Below are positions 45,158 to 52,699 of a stretch of DNA of 64,000 nt, piece by piece. A model generated the notes under the pieces. It had not been told where the DNA came from, ran no database searches, and was given only the letters and a program-made list of their open reading frames with translations. The first letter of the stretch is position 1, and each line of letters begins with the position of its first letter. A program made the position numbers and the translations under genes. This stretch comes from Micromonospora sp. KC723 (lineage in GTDB: Bacteria; Actinomycetota; Actinomycetes; Mycobacteriales; Micromonosporaceae): the NCBI RefSeq assembly GCF_004348595.1, contig NZ_SMKD01000013.1, positions 1 through 64,000 of the forward strand, read 5' to 3'.

Positions 45158-46507
45158 GTGCCCAACGAGCAGCTCCGGCGGATGGACGCCTTCACCTTCC
45201 CGTCCTACTCGATCGATCTCGCCACCGGCGAGGCGTTGTTCGACTACGCGCTCACCGGCCCGGACGGCGAGCAGCGGTTCACCGAGGTGATCACGCTGCC
45301 GTTGCCGGCCGACCCGCCGTCGGACGAGACCGTGGCGACCCTGGGCCGGGTGCTGGAACTGCTGCACGTCGTCGCCGGGGTCAGCTACTACAAGGCCGCG
45401 GCGCCACCCCGGCTGGTGCTGCCGGCGCCGCTGGGCACGGCCGCCGCCGAGCTGGTCACCGCCGTCTACACCAGGGGCCTGGCCGAGTACGCCTACCGCA
45501 ACCAGCTGCCGCACGTGCTCCAGCTGCGGCCCGAGGTGCCGGCCGGCGAGGTCGCCCCGCCCCGGGTGTACGACGACTCCGACCGCCGGCCGCTGTCGGC
45601 CGTCGGCGGCGGCAAGGACTCCATCGTCACCCTGGAGGCACTGCGCCGCGCCGGGTTCGAGCCGGTGCCGTTCTCGGTCAACCCGAACCACGTGATCGTC
45701 TCGGTGAACGAGGCGTCCGGTCTGCCCGCGCTGGCGGCCCGGCGGCGGCTCGACCCGGCGCTGTTCGACCTGAACGCCGCCGGCGCCCGCAACGGCCACA
45801 TCCCGGTCACCGCGATCAACTCGCTGATCGCGGTCGCCACCGCCGTGCTGCACGGCCTCGGTCCGGTGGTGATGTCCAACGAGCGCTCGGCCTCCGACCC
45901 GAACCTGGTCTGGAACGGGCACGAGATCAACCACCAGTGGTCCAAGGGGGTCGAGGCGGAGGGCCTGTTGCGGGCGGCGCTGGCGGAGCACGCCGGCCTC
46001 ACCGAGCCGTACTTCAGCCTGCTGCGGTCGCTGTCGGAGCTGCACATCGCCCGGCTCTTCGCCACCATCGACCGGTACGACGCGGTGGTCACCAGCTGCA
46101 ATGCCGCGTTCAGGCTGCGCGACGCCAGCGAGCGGTGGTGCCGCGACTGCCCGAAGTGCCGGTTCGTCTTCCTGGCCATGGCGCCGTTCATGCCCCGGGA
46201 ACGGGTGGTGCGCATCTTCGGCGGCGACCTGCTGGCCGACACCGCCCAGATCCCGGGCTACCGGGAGCTGCTCGGCGTGGACGGGCACAAGCCGTTCGAG
46301 TGCGTCGGGGAGGTCGAGGAGTCGGTGGTGGCGCTCAAGCTGCTGGCCGACCAGGACCAGTGGCGCGACGCCCCGGTCGTGCGCGCCCTCGTCGACGCGG
46401 TGCCCGGGAGCGCCTGGTCGACGGCCGCCGACTCCGACGTCTTCACCCCCGGCGGCCCGAACCACGTCCCCCCCGCCTACCACAAGGTCCTCGAAACCCT
46501 GACCTGA
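45158..46507 (+). CDS. murL: UDP-MurNAc-L-Ala-L-Glu epimerase (MurL)
   Basis: A 449-aa cytoplasmic enzyme of peptidoglycan precursor synthesis that converts the terminal L-Glu of UDP-MurNAc-L-Ala-L-Glu to D-Glu, an ATP-dependent step first shown in Xanthomonas oryzae. Visible here are a PP-loop-like ATP site GGGKDS (150-155), the block NPNHVIVSVNEASGLP, a conserved SNERSASDPNLVWNGHEINHQWSKG segment in the centre and a CxxCxxC motif (C328, C331, C334) in RWCRDCPKCRF. The start is GTG 45158. It is divergent from murD2, 89 bp between starts. Together they bypass free D-glutamate and glutamate racemase. Confidence 0.9.
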   Translation: MPNEQLRRMDAFTFPSYSIDLATGEALFDYALTGPDGEQRFTEVITLPLPADPPSDETVATLGRVLELLHVVAGVSYYKAAAPPRLVLPAPLGTAAAELVTAVYTRGLAEYAYRNQLPHVLQLRPEVPAGEVAPPRVYDDSDRRPLSAVGGGKDSIVTLEALRRAGFEPVPFSVNPNHVIVSVNEASGLPALAARRRLDPALFDLNAAGARNGHIPVTAINSLIAVATAVLHGLGPVVMSNERSASDPNLVWNGHEINHQWSKGVEAEGLLRAALAEHAGLTEPYFSLLRSLSELHIARLFATIDRYDAVVTSCNAAFRLRDASERWCRDCPKCRFVFLAMAPFMPRERVVRIFGGDLLADTAQIPGYRELLGVDGHKPFECVGEVEESVVALKLLADQDQWRDAPVVRALVDAVPGSAWSTAADSDVFTPGGPNHVPPAYHKVLETLT

Positions 46508-46540
46508 CCGACCCCCCGCGCGGAGCCGGTCAGGTGCCGC

Positions 46541-46723
46541 TCACCCGGACCGCCGGCCGGTCCACCACTGCCGGGCCAGGGTCAGCCGACCGGGCAGGTC
46601 CGCTGCCGGCGCCGGCGCCGGCCGGGTCGGCTGGCGCAGCCACTCCGGCAGGTGGGTCCCCGGCTCGCGCCTCGGCAGGACCGGCAGGACCGTGATCGGG
46701 CACCGGTACCAGGGGATACGCAC
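46541..46723 (-). CDS. 60-aa small protein, paralogue of the gene at 51784
   Basis: A 60-aa basic, Pro-rich, cytosolic-looking protein beginning VRIPWYRCPITVLPVLPRR and containing PGTHLPEWLRQPT. I do not recognise a named family, but the gene at 51784 encodes a protein of exactly the same length with the shared frame RIPxxRC, LPRR, GTxLPEWxRxPT and a terminal LT...W. The GTG start follows GAAGGAGG, and the ribosome site, start and first codons are nearly identical in both copies. Upstream lie a GC-rich hairpin and a TCACCAGAATGTCA element also shared with the other copy. It is convergent with murL and stands alone. Confidence 0.72.
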   Translation of the reverse strand: MRIPWYRCPITVLPVLPRREPGTHLPEWLRQPTRPAPAPAADLPGRLTLARQWWTGRRSG

Positions 46724-46743
46724 GTCGGCCTCCTTCGGCGGGA

Positions 46744-46779
46744 CGGGGCCGCTCAGGACGCGACCCGGGCACGGCCCCG
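46744..46779 (-). other. GC-rich hairpin upstream of the 60-aa gene
   Basis: CGGGGCCG (46744-46751) and CGGCCCCG (46772-46779) can form an 8-bp stem 20 nt before the GTG start. A comparable 9-bp stem precedes the paralogue (51727-51754), 29 nt before its start. Confidence 0.5.
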
Positions 46780-46804
46780 CCCGGCGAGAGCGAACCGCGT
46801 ACCT

Positions 46805-46818
46805 GACATTCTGGTGAA
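46805..46818 (-). promoter_or_regulatory. Upstream element TCACCAGAATGTCA shared with the paralogue
   Basis: On the minus strand this 14-mer differs at one position from TCACCAGACTGTCA at 51658-51671 upstream of the paralogous gene. The distance to the start is 81 nt here and 112 nt there. It may be an operator or part of a promoter; no protein is known to bind it. Confidence 0.5.
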
Positions 46819-46896
46819 TGCGGCACTACGGCCGGAAGCGACAGGCCGGATCGTGGCGACCTCCGACCGTACTGCATCACCCTGAGACATCCCCGA

Positions 46897-46920
46897 GCCT
46901 GCTGGTGAGCGGCAGCAGGC
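46897..46920 (-). terminator. argG terminator hairpin
   Basis: GCCTGCTG (46897-46904) pairs with CAGCAGGC (46913-46920) around an 8-nt loop, 3 nt past the argG stop. Confidence 0.65.
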
Positions 46921-46923
46921 CGC

Positions 46924-48409
<1,486 letters not shown>

Positions 48410-48436
48410 AAGCCGAAGTGTCCGACGGACGGGCGG

Positions 48437-49258
48437 CTACCCGCCGCCGAACGGTGGATCGTCGCGACCCAGTTCCCAGAACGCCACCGCCGCCGCGGCG
48501 GCCACGTTCAGCGAGTCCACCCCGCGCCGCATCGGGATGACCACCCGCACGTCGCTGGCGGACTGGGCCGCCGCGGTGAGACCGGGGCCCTCCGCTCCCA
48601 GCAGCAACGCCGCCCGCTCGCGCTGCGCCGCGGTCAACCGCTGGATCGGTACGGCGTCCGGAGCCGGCGTCATGGCGAGCACGGTGAAGCCCGCCTCCCG
48701 CACCTGGTCCAGGCCCACGGGCCAGCGGTCGAGCTTGGCGTACGGCACCGCGAAGACCTCCCCCATGCTGACCCGCACGCTGCGCCGGTAGAGCGGGTCG
48801 GCGCAGGACGGCGACAGCAGCACCGCGTCGATGCCGAGCGCGGCGGCACCCCGGAAGACAGCCCCGAGGTTGGTGTGGTTGTTGACGTCCTCCAGGATCA
48901 CCACGCGTCGGGCGGCGGCCAGCACCTCGTCCGCGCCCGGCAGCGGCTTGCGGTGGAACGAGGCGAGCACCCCCCGGTGCACGTGGAAGCCGGTGGCCTT
49001 CTCCAGCACGTCCGGAATCGCCGCGTACACCGGGGCGTCGCCGGTGTCGAGGTCGGCGAGCTGGTCGGTCCGCTTGGCGTCGACCAGGAACGACCGGGCC
49101 GGGTAGCCGGCCCGCAGCGCCCGCCGCAGCACCAGCTCCCCCTCGGCGATGAACAGGCCGTGCGGCGGTTCCCATCGGGTACGCAGCTCGACGTCGGTCA
49201 GCGCGCGGTAGTCGGCGATTCGGGCGTCGTCGGGGTCGGTGATCTGGTGGACGGGCAC
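48437..49258 (-). CDS. TrmH/SpoU family RNA methyltransferase
   Basis: A 273-aa enzyme of the SPOUT class that methylates ribose 2'-OH in rRNA or tRNA using SAM. An N-terminal substrate-binding domain (ELRTRWEPPHGLFIAEGELVLRRAL) is followed by the SPOUT domain (about 110-265) with the motifs EDVNNHTNLGAVFRGAAALGIDAVLLSP, LLGAEGPGL and VVIPMRRGVDSLNVAAAAAVAFWEL, which form the knot and bind SAM. The GTG start has CAGAAT 6 nt upstream on this strand and may be leaderless. The target nucleotide is unknown; some relatives confer resistance to ribosome-binding antibiotics. Confidence 0.9.
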   Translation of the reverse strand: MPVHQITDPDDARIADYRALTDVELRTRWEPPHGLFIAEGELVLRRALRAGYPARSFLVDAKRTDQLADLDTGDAPVYAAIPDVLEKATGFHVHRGVLASFHRKPLPGADEVLAAARRVVILEDVNNHTNLGAVFRGAAALGIDAVLLSPSCADPLYRRSVRVSMGEVFAVPYAKLDRWPVGLDQVREAGFTVLAMTPAPDAVPIQRLTAAQRERAALLLGAEGPGLTAAAQSASDVRVVIPMRRGVDSLNVAAAAAVAFWELGRDDPPFGGG

Positions 49259-49391
49259 CGCCCGATTCTGCCCGGTGGCCGGGACCGGACGGCCGGCTGG
49301 GGCGTCAAGCCAGGACGAGAGGGTCGCCCAGGCTCGCCGTGGCCCGGCGGCGAGTGGCGTGGTGGAACGGGGCTAGTACCCCGACCTGTGC

Positions 49392-50099
49392 CTACCGACG
49401 TCGAGCGGCGCGGCGTTCGAGGTTCTCCCGAAGCGTGAACAACGCCAGCGGCCCCAGGGCGCTCACCACGAACGCCGGCACCGGCACCCACGGAACACCG
49501 TCAACGAGCGACGCGACCAAGCTGGTCCCGAAGGCCAGCAGAGCGGCCGCCACCGTGTACGTACCGCTGGAGTTGTCGCCGATGAGGGAGTTCGGGCGCT
49601 CCTTGCGCAGCCGCCACAGCCGGTAAAGCTGCAGCACCATGAGTACGAACGTCGGCGGCAGCAGCGTGAACACCAACGCGGCTCCCGGCGTCCACGGCGC
49701 GCGCACGTACTGGCCCTCGACGGTGACGAGGTGCCCGTGCCACATGCCCACCCGAACGATCTGCCCCTCGTCGACATCGAGGAACGCCTCTCGCTCCCGC
49801 GCCAAGGACGCCCCTTCGTCGCCGCTGGGCAGGCGGAACCGGACCTCTTGCGAGGTGCCGTTGCCGCCGAAGCCGCCCTCGGCACTGGCGTAGCTGACCT
49901 CCACGACCGCCGCCGACGCCGGCGCGAGGGCGCCCGCGCGATACGCGGAGTACGCTGCCGTTTCCACGTACACGCGGTGTGCGAAGTAGGCCAAAAGGAC
50001 GGCGGCGATCATGCCGGATATGATCGCCACCCAGACGCGGAACCGGACATCTTCCGGTGATACCGGTGGCACACCGCCACGCCGCCTCGCCGATGTCAT
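49392..50099 (-). CDS. DUF3592-like membrane protein
   Basis: A 235-aa protein with four predicted membrane helices: VWVAIISGMIAAVLLAYFAH (about 22-41), ALVFTLLPPTFVLMVLQLY, TVAAALLAFGTSLVASLV and a last one near the C terminus. The region between the first two (VVEVSYASAEGGFGGNGTSQEVRFRLPSGDEG...QIVRVGMWHGHLV) looks like the extracytoplasmic beta domain of DUF3592 proteins. Function is unknown. The ATG at 50099 is provisional since GGGAGG sits only one base upstream; a GTG further in is possible. Confidence 0.75.
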   Translation of the reverse strand: MTSARRRGGVPPVSPEDVRFRVWVAIISGMIAAVLLAYFAHRVYVETAAYSAYRAGALAPASAAVVEVSYASAEGGFGGNGTSQEVRFRLPSGDEGASLAREREAFLDVDEGQIVRVGMWHGHLVTVEGQYVRAPWTPGAALVFTLLPPTFVLMVLQLYRLWRLRKERPNSLIGDNSSGTYTVAAALLAFGTSLVASLVDGVPWVPVPAFVVSALGPLALFTLRENLERRAARRR

Positions 50100-50108
50100 G
50101 CCTCCCAC

Positions 50109-50549
50109 ACTAGTGAAGGGCCACCACCGCCGGGACCGGCGAAGTGGCTACCGCTCCAGCCACCGATCGCGGTCTACATCGGACGCGCGTACGAGTGGGC
50201 CGGTGGCGCCCCACGAACGGGAGCACCTGCCGGCTGCGCGTTGTGCGCGGTCATCAGCAGAGGCGGCGGGCCCGGCTTGTGTCCGACGCCGGCCCGGTCC
50301 CACCCACATCGAACGCCAGACCTCCGCACTGGCCAAGGGATCGGGAAATCGCACGCGGACGCCGTGTTCGACGCCAGGCAGGATCCAAACATCGGTGGTT
50401 GCCCACCCGCCCAACGCATACCCGACGTGCCACTCGCCTCGGCGAACAGCCGAGGACCCGTCGGGGTCGCACTCGGCGTGCGACCGCGCACGACCATCGG
50501 CGAGGCGCTCACCGACCGCAGATCAACCGCCGAGGCGGCATACGGGACG
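50109..50549. other. 440-bp region without a supported gene in the accessory island
   Basis: Codon pattern is weak in all frames. A minus-strand frame (50414-50148) encodes a start MGGWATTDVWILPGVEHGV and a FPDPLASAEVW segment that looks protein-like, but the remainder is Arg-rich shadow-type sequence and no good ribosome site precedes it. It may be a decayed gene. Base composition is slightly less GC-rich than around it, as in the rest of the island. Confidence 0.4.
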
Positions 50550-50738
50550 TCAGCGGGCCTTGGCGAAGTTGACGAAGCTCTGCCAGACCTGCGGGTCGAA
50601 CTGGAGCGTGCCGCCCTCGCGGTCCTTGGTGTCGCGCACGAGCACCACGCCGGGCAGGTTGTCGGCCACCTCTACACACGACCCGCCGTTCGAGCCGGAG
50701 CGAGTCGACTTGTGCCACCTGGCACCGCTCATGTCCAT
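50550..50738 (-). CDS. DUF397 domain protein
   Basis: A 62-aa protein that is almost entirely one DUF397 domain: GARWHKSTRSGSNGGSCVEVADN, then VLVRDTKDREGGTLQFDPQVWQSFVNFAKA. In Streptomyces and relatives such proteins are encoded beside HTH-DUF5753 regulators (Scr1/Scr2, BldB-like and WhiJ-like sets) and act as their partner or antagonist. The ATG at 50738 has AAGGAAG about 10 nt upstream; an in-frame ATG at 50732 overlaps the previous stop (ATGA). Coupled to the HTH gene. Confidence 0.88.
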   Translation of the reverse strand: MDMSGARWHKSTRSGSNGGSCVEVADNLPGVVLVRDTKDREGGTLQFDPQVWQSFVNFAKAR

Positions 50739-51538
50739 GTCTGCGCCGCTTCCTTGATCAGATCGAGGGACTGCCTGCGGGGGAGAGCTTCGCCTCTGAT
50801 CGACTCCCACGTTCGCTGGAGAGTAGCAAGGTCATCGGCCCCGTTCACTACCTGTGCTCGCACCTGGTGGTCGAGATGCGCAGCCACCGATCCGTCGCCC
50901 AGGGTGGCCAGGATGAATCCTCCCTGCAAGCCAGGGTAGACCCCCGCGTCGTCCGTCACCACGAGGATCTGCACGTGCGGAAGCTCGGCCATCTTGACGA
51001 GGTGATCGATCTGTTCCCGCATGACGCTGGCATGTCCGTTGATCTGCCGACGAAGAACCATCACGTCAAGGACGGCCACCAGCGGCGTGGGCGCGTCCCG
51101 CGTCACGATCGCCTGCCGCTCCAGCCGGGACGCCACCCGCTGCTCAATCTCGTTTGGCAGCAGTAAACCGTCCGCGAGCGTCGCTCGCGCGTACGCCTCG
51201 GTCTGCAGAAGGCCGGGTACGTAGGCGGGCTCGTACCAGCGCAGCAGGGTCGCCTCACGCTCCAGCCCGATCCACTCGCGCAGCCACTCGGGGTCGACCT
51301 TGGACAGCTCTCGCAGCATCCGCGTGAATCGGCCGCCCTTCTGCCGGTCGGATGCCGGGTCGTGCGCTCGGTCGACGGCCATGACGTAGTCGATGGTCGG
51401 TGGACGACCGCCGGTCTCCACCGAGCTGACGTGCGAGGCCGAGTAGCCGATGGTCCTGCCGAAGTCCTCCTGGCTGAGGCCAAGGGTGGCTCGAAGCAGG
51501 CGAAGCTCCATCACCACGTAATCCATCACGCTGCCCAT
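50729..51538 (-). CDS. XRE-type HTH regulator with DUF5753 domain (Scr1/WhiJ-like)
   Basis: A 269-aa DNA-binding protein. The HTH is at about 10-65 (LRLLRATLGLSQEDFGRTIGYSASHVSSVETGGRPP); DUF5753 follows, with WIGLEREATLLRWYEPAYVPGLLQTEAYARATLADG and VLDVMVLRR. Together with the overlapping DUF397 gene it forms the widespread actinomycete regulatory pair resembling toxin-antitoxin modules. The start is ATG 51538; the frame continues upstream but GGAG sits about 11 nt before this codon. It is divergent from the three-gene operon at 51784, so both share the 245-bp region 51539-51783. Confidence 0.9.
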   Translation of the reverse strand: MGSVMDYVVMELRLLRATLGLSQEDFGRTIGYSASHVSSVETGGRPPTIDYVMAVDRAHDPASDRQKGGRFTRMLRELSKVDPEWLREWIGLEREATLLRWYEPAYVPGLLQTEAYARATLADGLLLPNEIEQRVASRLERQAIVTRDAPTPLVAVLDVMVLRRQINGHASVMREQIDHLVKMAELPHVQILVVTDDAGVYPGLQGGFILATLGDGSVAAHLDHQVRAQVVNGADDLATLQRTWESIRGEALPRRQSLDLIKEAAQTWT

Positions 51539-51657
51539 CGAATGCCCAACTCCTGCCCAATCTCCGCGGCGTGTCTCTCTGTGCTGTCCGGCGGCGCTCA
51601 CTGTTGGCGTATCACCAGCTCAGTCGGCATGAGCGCCTGTCGAAGTCGGACCGATCC

Positions 51658-51671
51658 TCACCAGACTGTCA
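51658..51671 (+). promoter_or_regulatory. Upstream element TCACCAGACTGTCA of the small-protein operon
   Basis: A one-mismatch match to the element upstream of the 46723 paralogue. A partial copy TCACCAG also lies at 51612-51618. The region separates the HTH-DUF5753 gene from the operon, so the HTH protein is a natural candidate to bind it; this is inference. Confidence 0.5.
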
Positions 51672-51726
51672 CTCATGCGGACCTGCTCCTCGCTGAGCGT
51701 AGCCGGGGTGGGTCCTGCCCGTGGGT

Positions 51727-51754
51727 CGCCCCCGCCTCCCCCGTCGCGGGGGCG
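51727..51754 (+). other. GC-rich hairpin upstream of the small-protein operon
   Basis: CGCCCCCGC (51727-51735) and GCGGGGGCG (51746-51754), a perfect 9-bp stem with a 10-nt loop, ending 29 nt before the GTG of the 60-aa gene. Similar in place to the hairpin at 46744-46779. Confidence 0.55.
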
Positions 51755-51783
51755 ATCCCTTCCACAGTCGCAAGGAGGTCGAC

Positions 51784-51966
51784 GTGCGTATCCCGTTCTT
51801 CCGGTGCCGGGCCAAGGAGCAACCGACGCTGCCGCGTCGAGTACGCGGAACCAACCTGCCGGAGTGGATGCGCCTACCGACGCAGCCCTACCCCCAGCAG
51901 GGGCCCGGCCGCGCCGGCGGACTGACCCCGGGCCAGGAGTGGCGCGCGAACGGGGGCCGCTGGTGA
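51784..51966 (+). CDS. 60-aa small protein, first gene of a three-gene operon
   Basis: A 60-aa protein beginning VRIPFFRC and containing LPRRVRGTNLPEWMRLPT, with a Gly/Pro-rich centre and a terminal LTPGQEW. It aligns end to end without gaps with the protein encoded at 46723-46541. GTG start with a full AAGGAGGTCGAC upstream. The stop overlaps the next GTG by 4 nt (GTGA), so all three small genes are translationally coupled. No domain is recognised. The conserved Arg, Pro and Trp positions suggest a peptide that is functional rather than spurious. Confidence 0.78.
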   Translation: MRIPFFRCRAKEQPTLPRRVRGTNLPEWMRLPTQPYPQQGPGRAGGLTPGQEWRANGGRW

Positions 51967-52256
51967 CCGTTCTCGACGGCATCCGCACGGTCACCGGCCA
52001 CATCGGCTACCCCCCGAGCTGGGACTGCGAGGCGTGCGGTGAGCCCTGGCCCTGCCCGAACTTCCAGACGATCCCGCCAGACCGGCTCACCACGTCGACC
52101 CTCATCCCCGTCATGGCGTTCCTGCTGAGCCGCGCCATCAAGGATCTGCGCGGACGCCCCGAAGGGCCGGAACCGCCGGAGATCGTGCAGCGATTCGTGT
52201 GGTTCCTGCCGCTGAGCGACGACGAGGCCAGAGCCATCGCGTTGAGGCTGCGATGA
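51963..52256 (+). CDS. 97-aa CxxCGxxWPC protein
   Basis: A 97-aa protein with a knuckle CEACGEPWPC (C22, C25, C31), typical of a metal- or disulphide-type site, followed by a mostly helical segment ending DDEARAIALRLR. I do not know a function; similar tiny actinomycete proteins are often mislabelled as flavin reductases. The GTG at 51963 overlaps the previous stop. The next gene encodes a shorter protein with the same knuckle at the same spacing, so the two are tandem paralogues. Confidence 0.75.
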   Translation: MTVLDGIRTVTGHIGYPPSWDCEACGEPWPCPNFQTIPPDRLTTSTLIPVMAFLLSRAIKDLRGRPEGPEPPEIVQRFVWFLPLSDDEARAIALRLR

Positions 52257-52504
52257 CGGCCCGCCAACTGGTCCCACACGTCGCCATGCGCCCGCTGTGG
52301 CGGTGCCGCAACTGCGGGAGGGAGTGGCCCTGCCAGCCGGCCAAGCTGTCCCTACTCTCCGAGTATCGGGGGAACCGGACGGCGCTGATCATCTACCTCG
52401 GCACGCTGATGGCCGAGGCCAACGACCAGTTCGCCCAACTCAACCCCGACCGACGCGTGGACCTGACCGACCGCTTCCTCAACTGGGCCAGGGCCCGAGG
52501 ATGA
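52253..52504 (+). CDS. 83-aa CxxCGxxWPC protein
   Basis: An 83-aa protein with CRNCGREWPC (C18, C21, C27) preceded by RPLWR, then a helical region LSEYRGNRTALIIYLGTLMAEANDQF and RFLNWARARG. The ATG overlaps the previous stop (ATGA). The group is common in Micromonospora and Streptomyces beside HTH-DUF5753/DUF397 genes, sometimes under the name flavin reductase, which the sequence does not support. Possibly a small zinc-binding adaptor. Confidence 0.78.
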   Translation: MTARQLVPHVAMRPLWRCRNCGREWPCQPAKLSLLSEYRGNRTALIIYLGTLMAEANDQFAQLNPDRRVDLTDRFLNWARARG

Positions 52505-52527
52505 ACGCGAATGCGGTGTGCCGGAGC

Positions 52528-52699
52528 TTACGACCGCCCGGTCGGTCATTCCGAGCTGGGCGAAGACCGCGGGAAGCTGGTTGCGTACCGTCTTCTCGCT
52601 GAGCCCGAAGCGCCGGGCGATGCGGGCGTTGGTCTCGCCGGCCGCGAGGTGCCGCAGGATGTCCCGCTCGCGGGGTGTCAGCTGGTCGAACGGCGGCTC
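52528..52699 (-). pseudogene. LuxR/NarL-type HTH fragment
   Basis: The minus strand encodes FDQLTPRERDILRHLAAGE, then IARRFGLSEKTVRNQL and FAQLGMTDRAVV, a complete GerE/LuxR HTH of a response regulator, but with no receiver domain or start codon in front. It begins exactly at the stop of the PBP gene and its tail reads into random sequence. The N-terminal part was apparently deleted or replaced when the PBP gene came to lie here. Expression as a separate protein is unlikely. Confidence 0.75.

Noticed and set aside
50148..50414. 88-codon minus-strand frame starting MGGWATTDVWILPGVEHG
   Set aside because: The first 35 residues look protein-like but the rest does not, and there is no ribosome site; kept only as a possible relic in the gap description.
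52253..52504. Flavin reductase annotation used for similar small proteins
   Set aside because: The 83-aa protein has no flavin reductase fold or motif; only a Cys knuckle and helices are visible.
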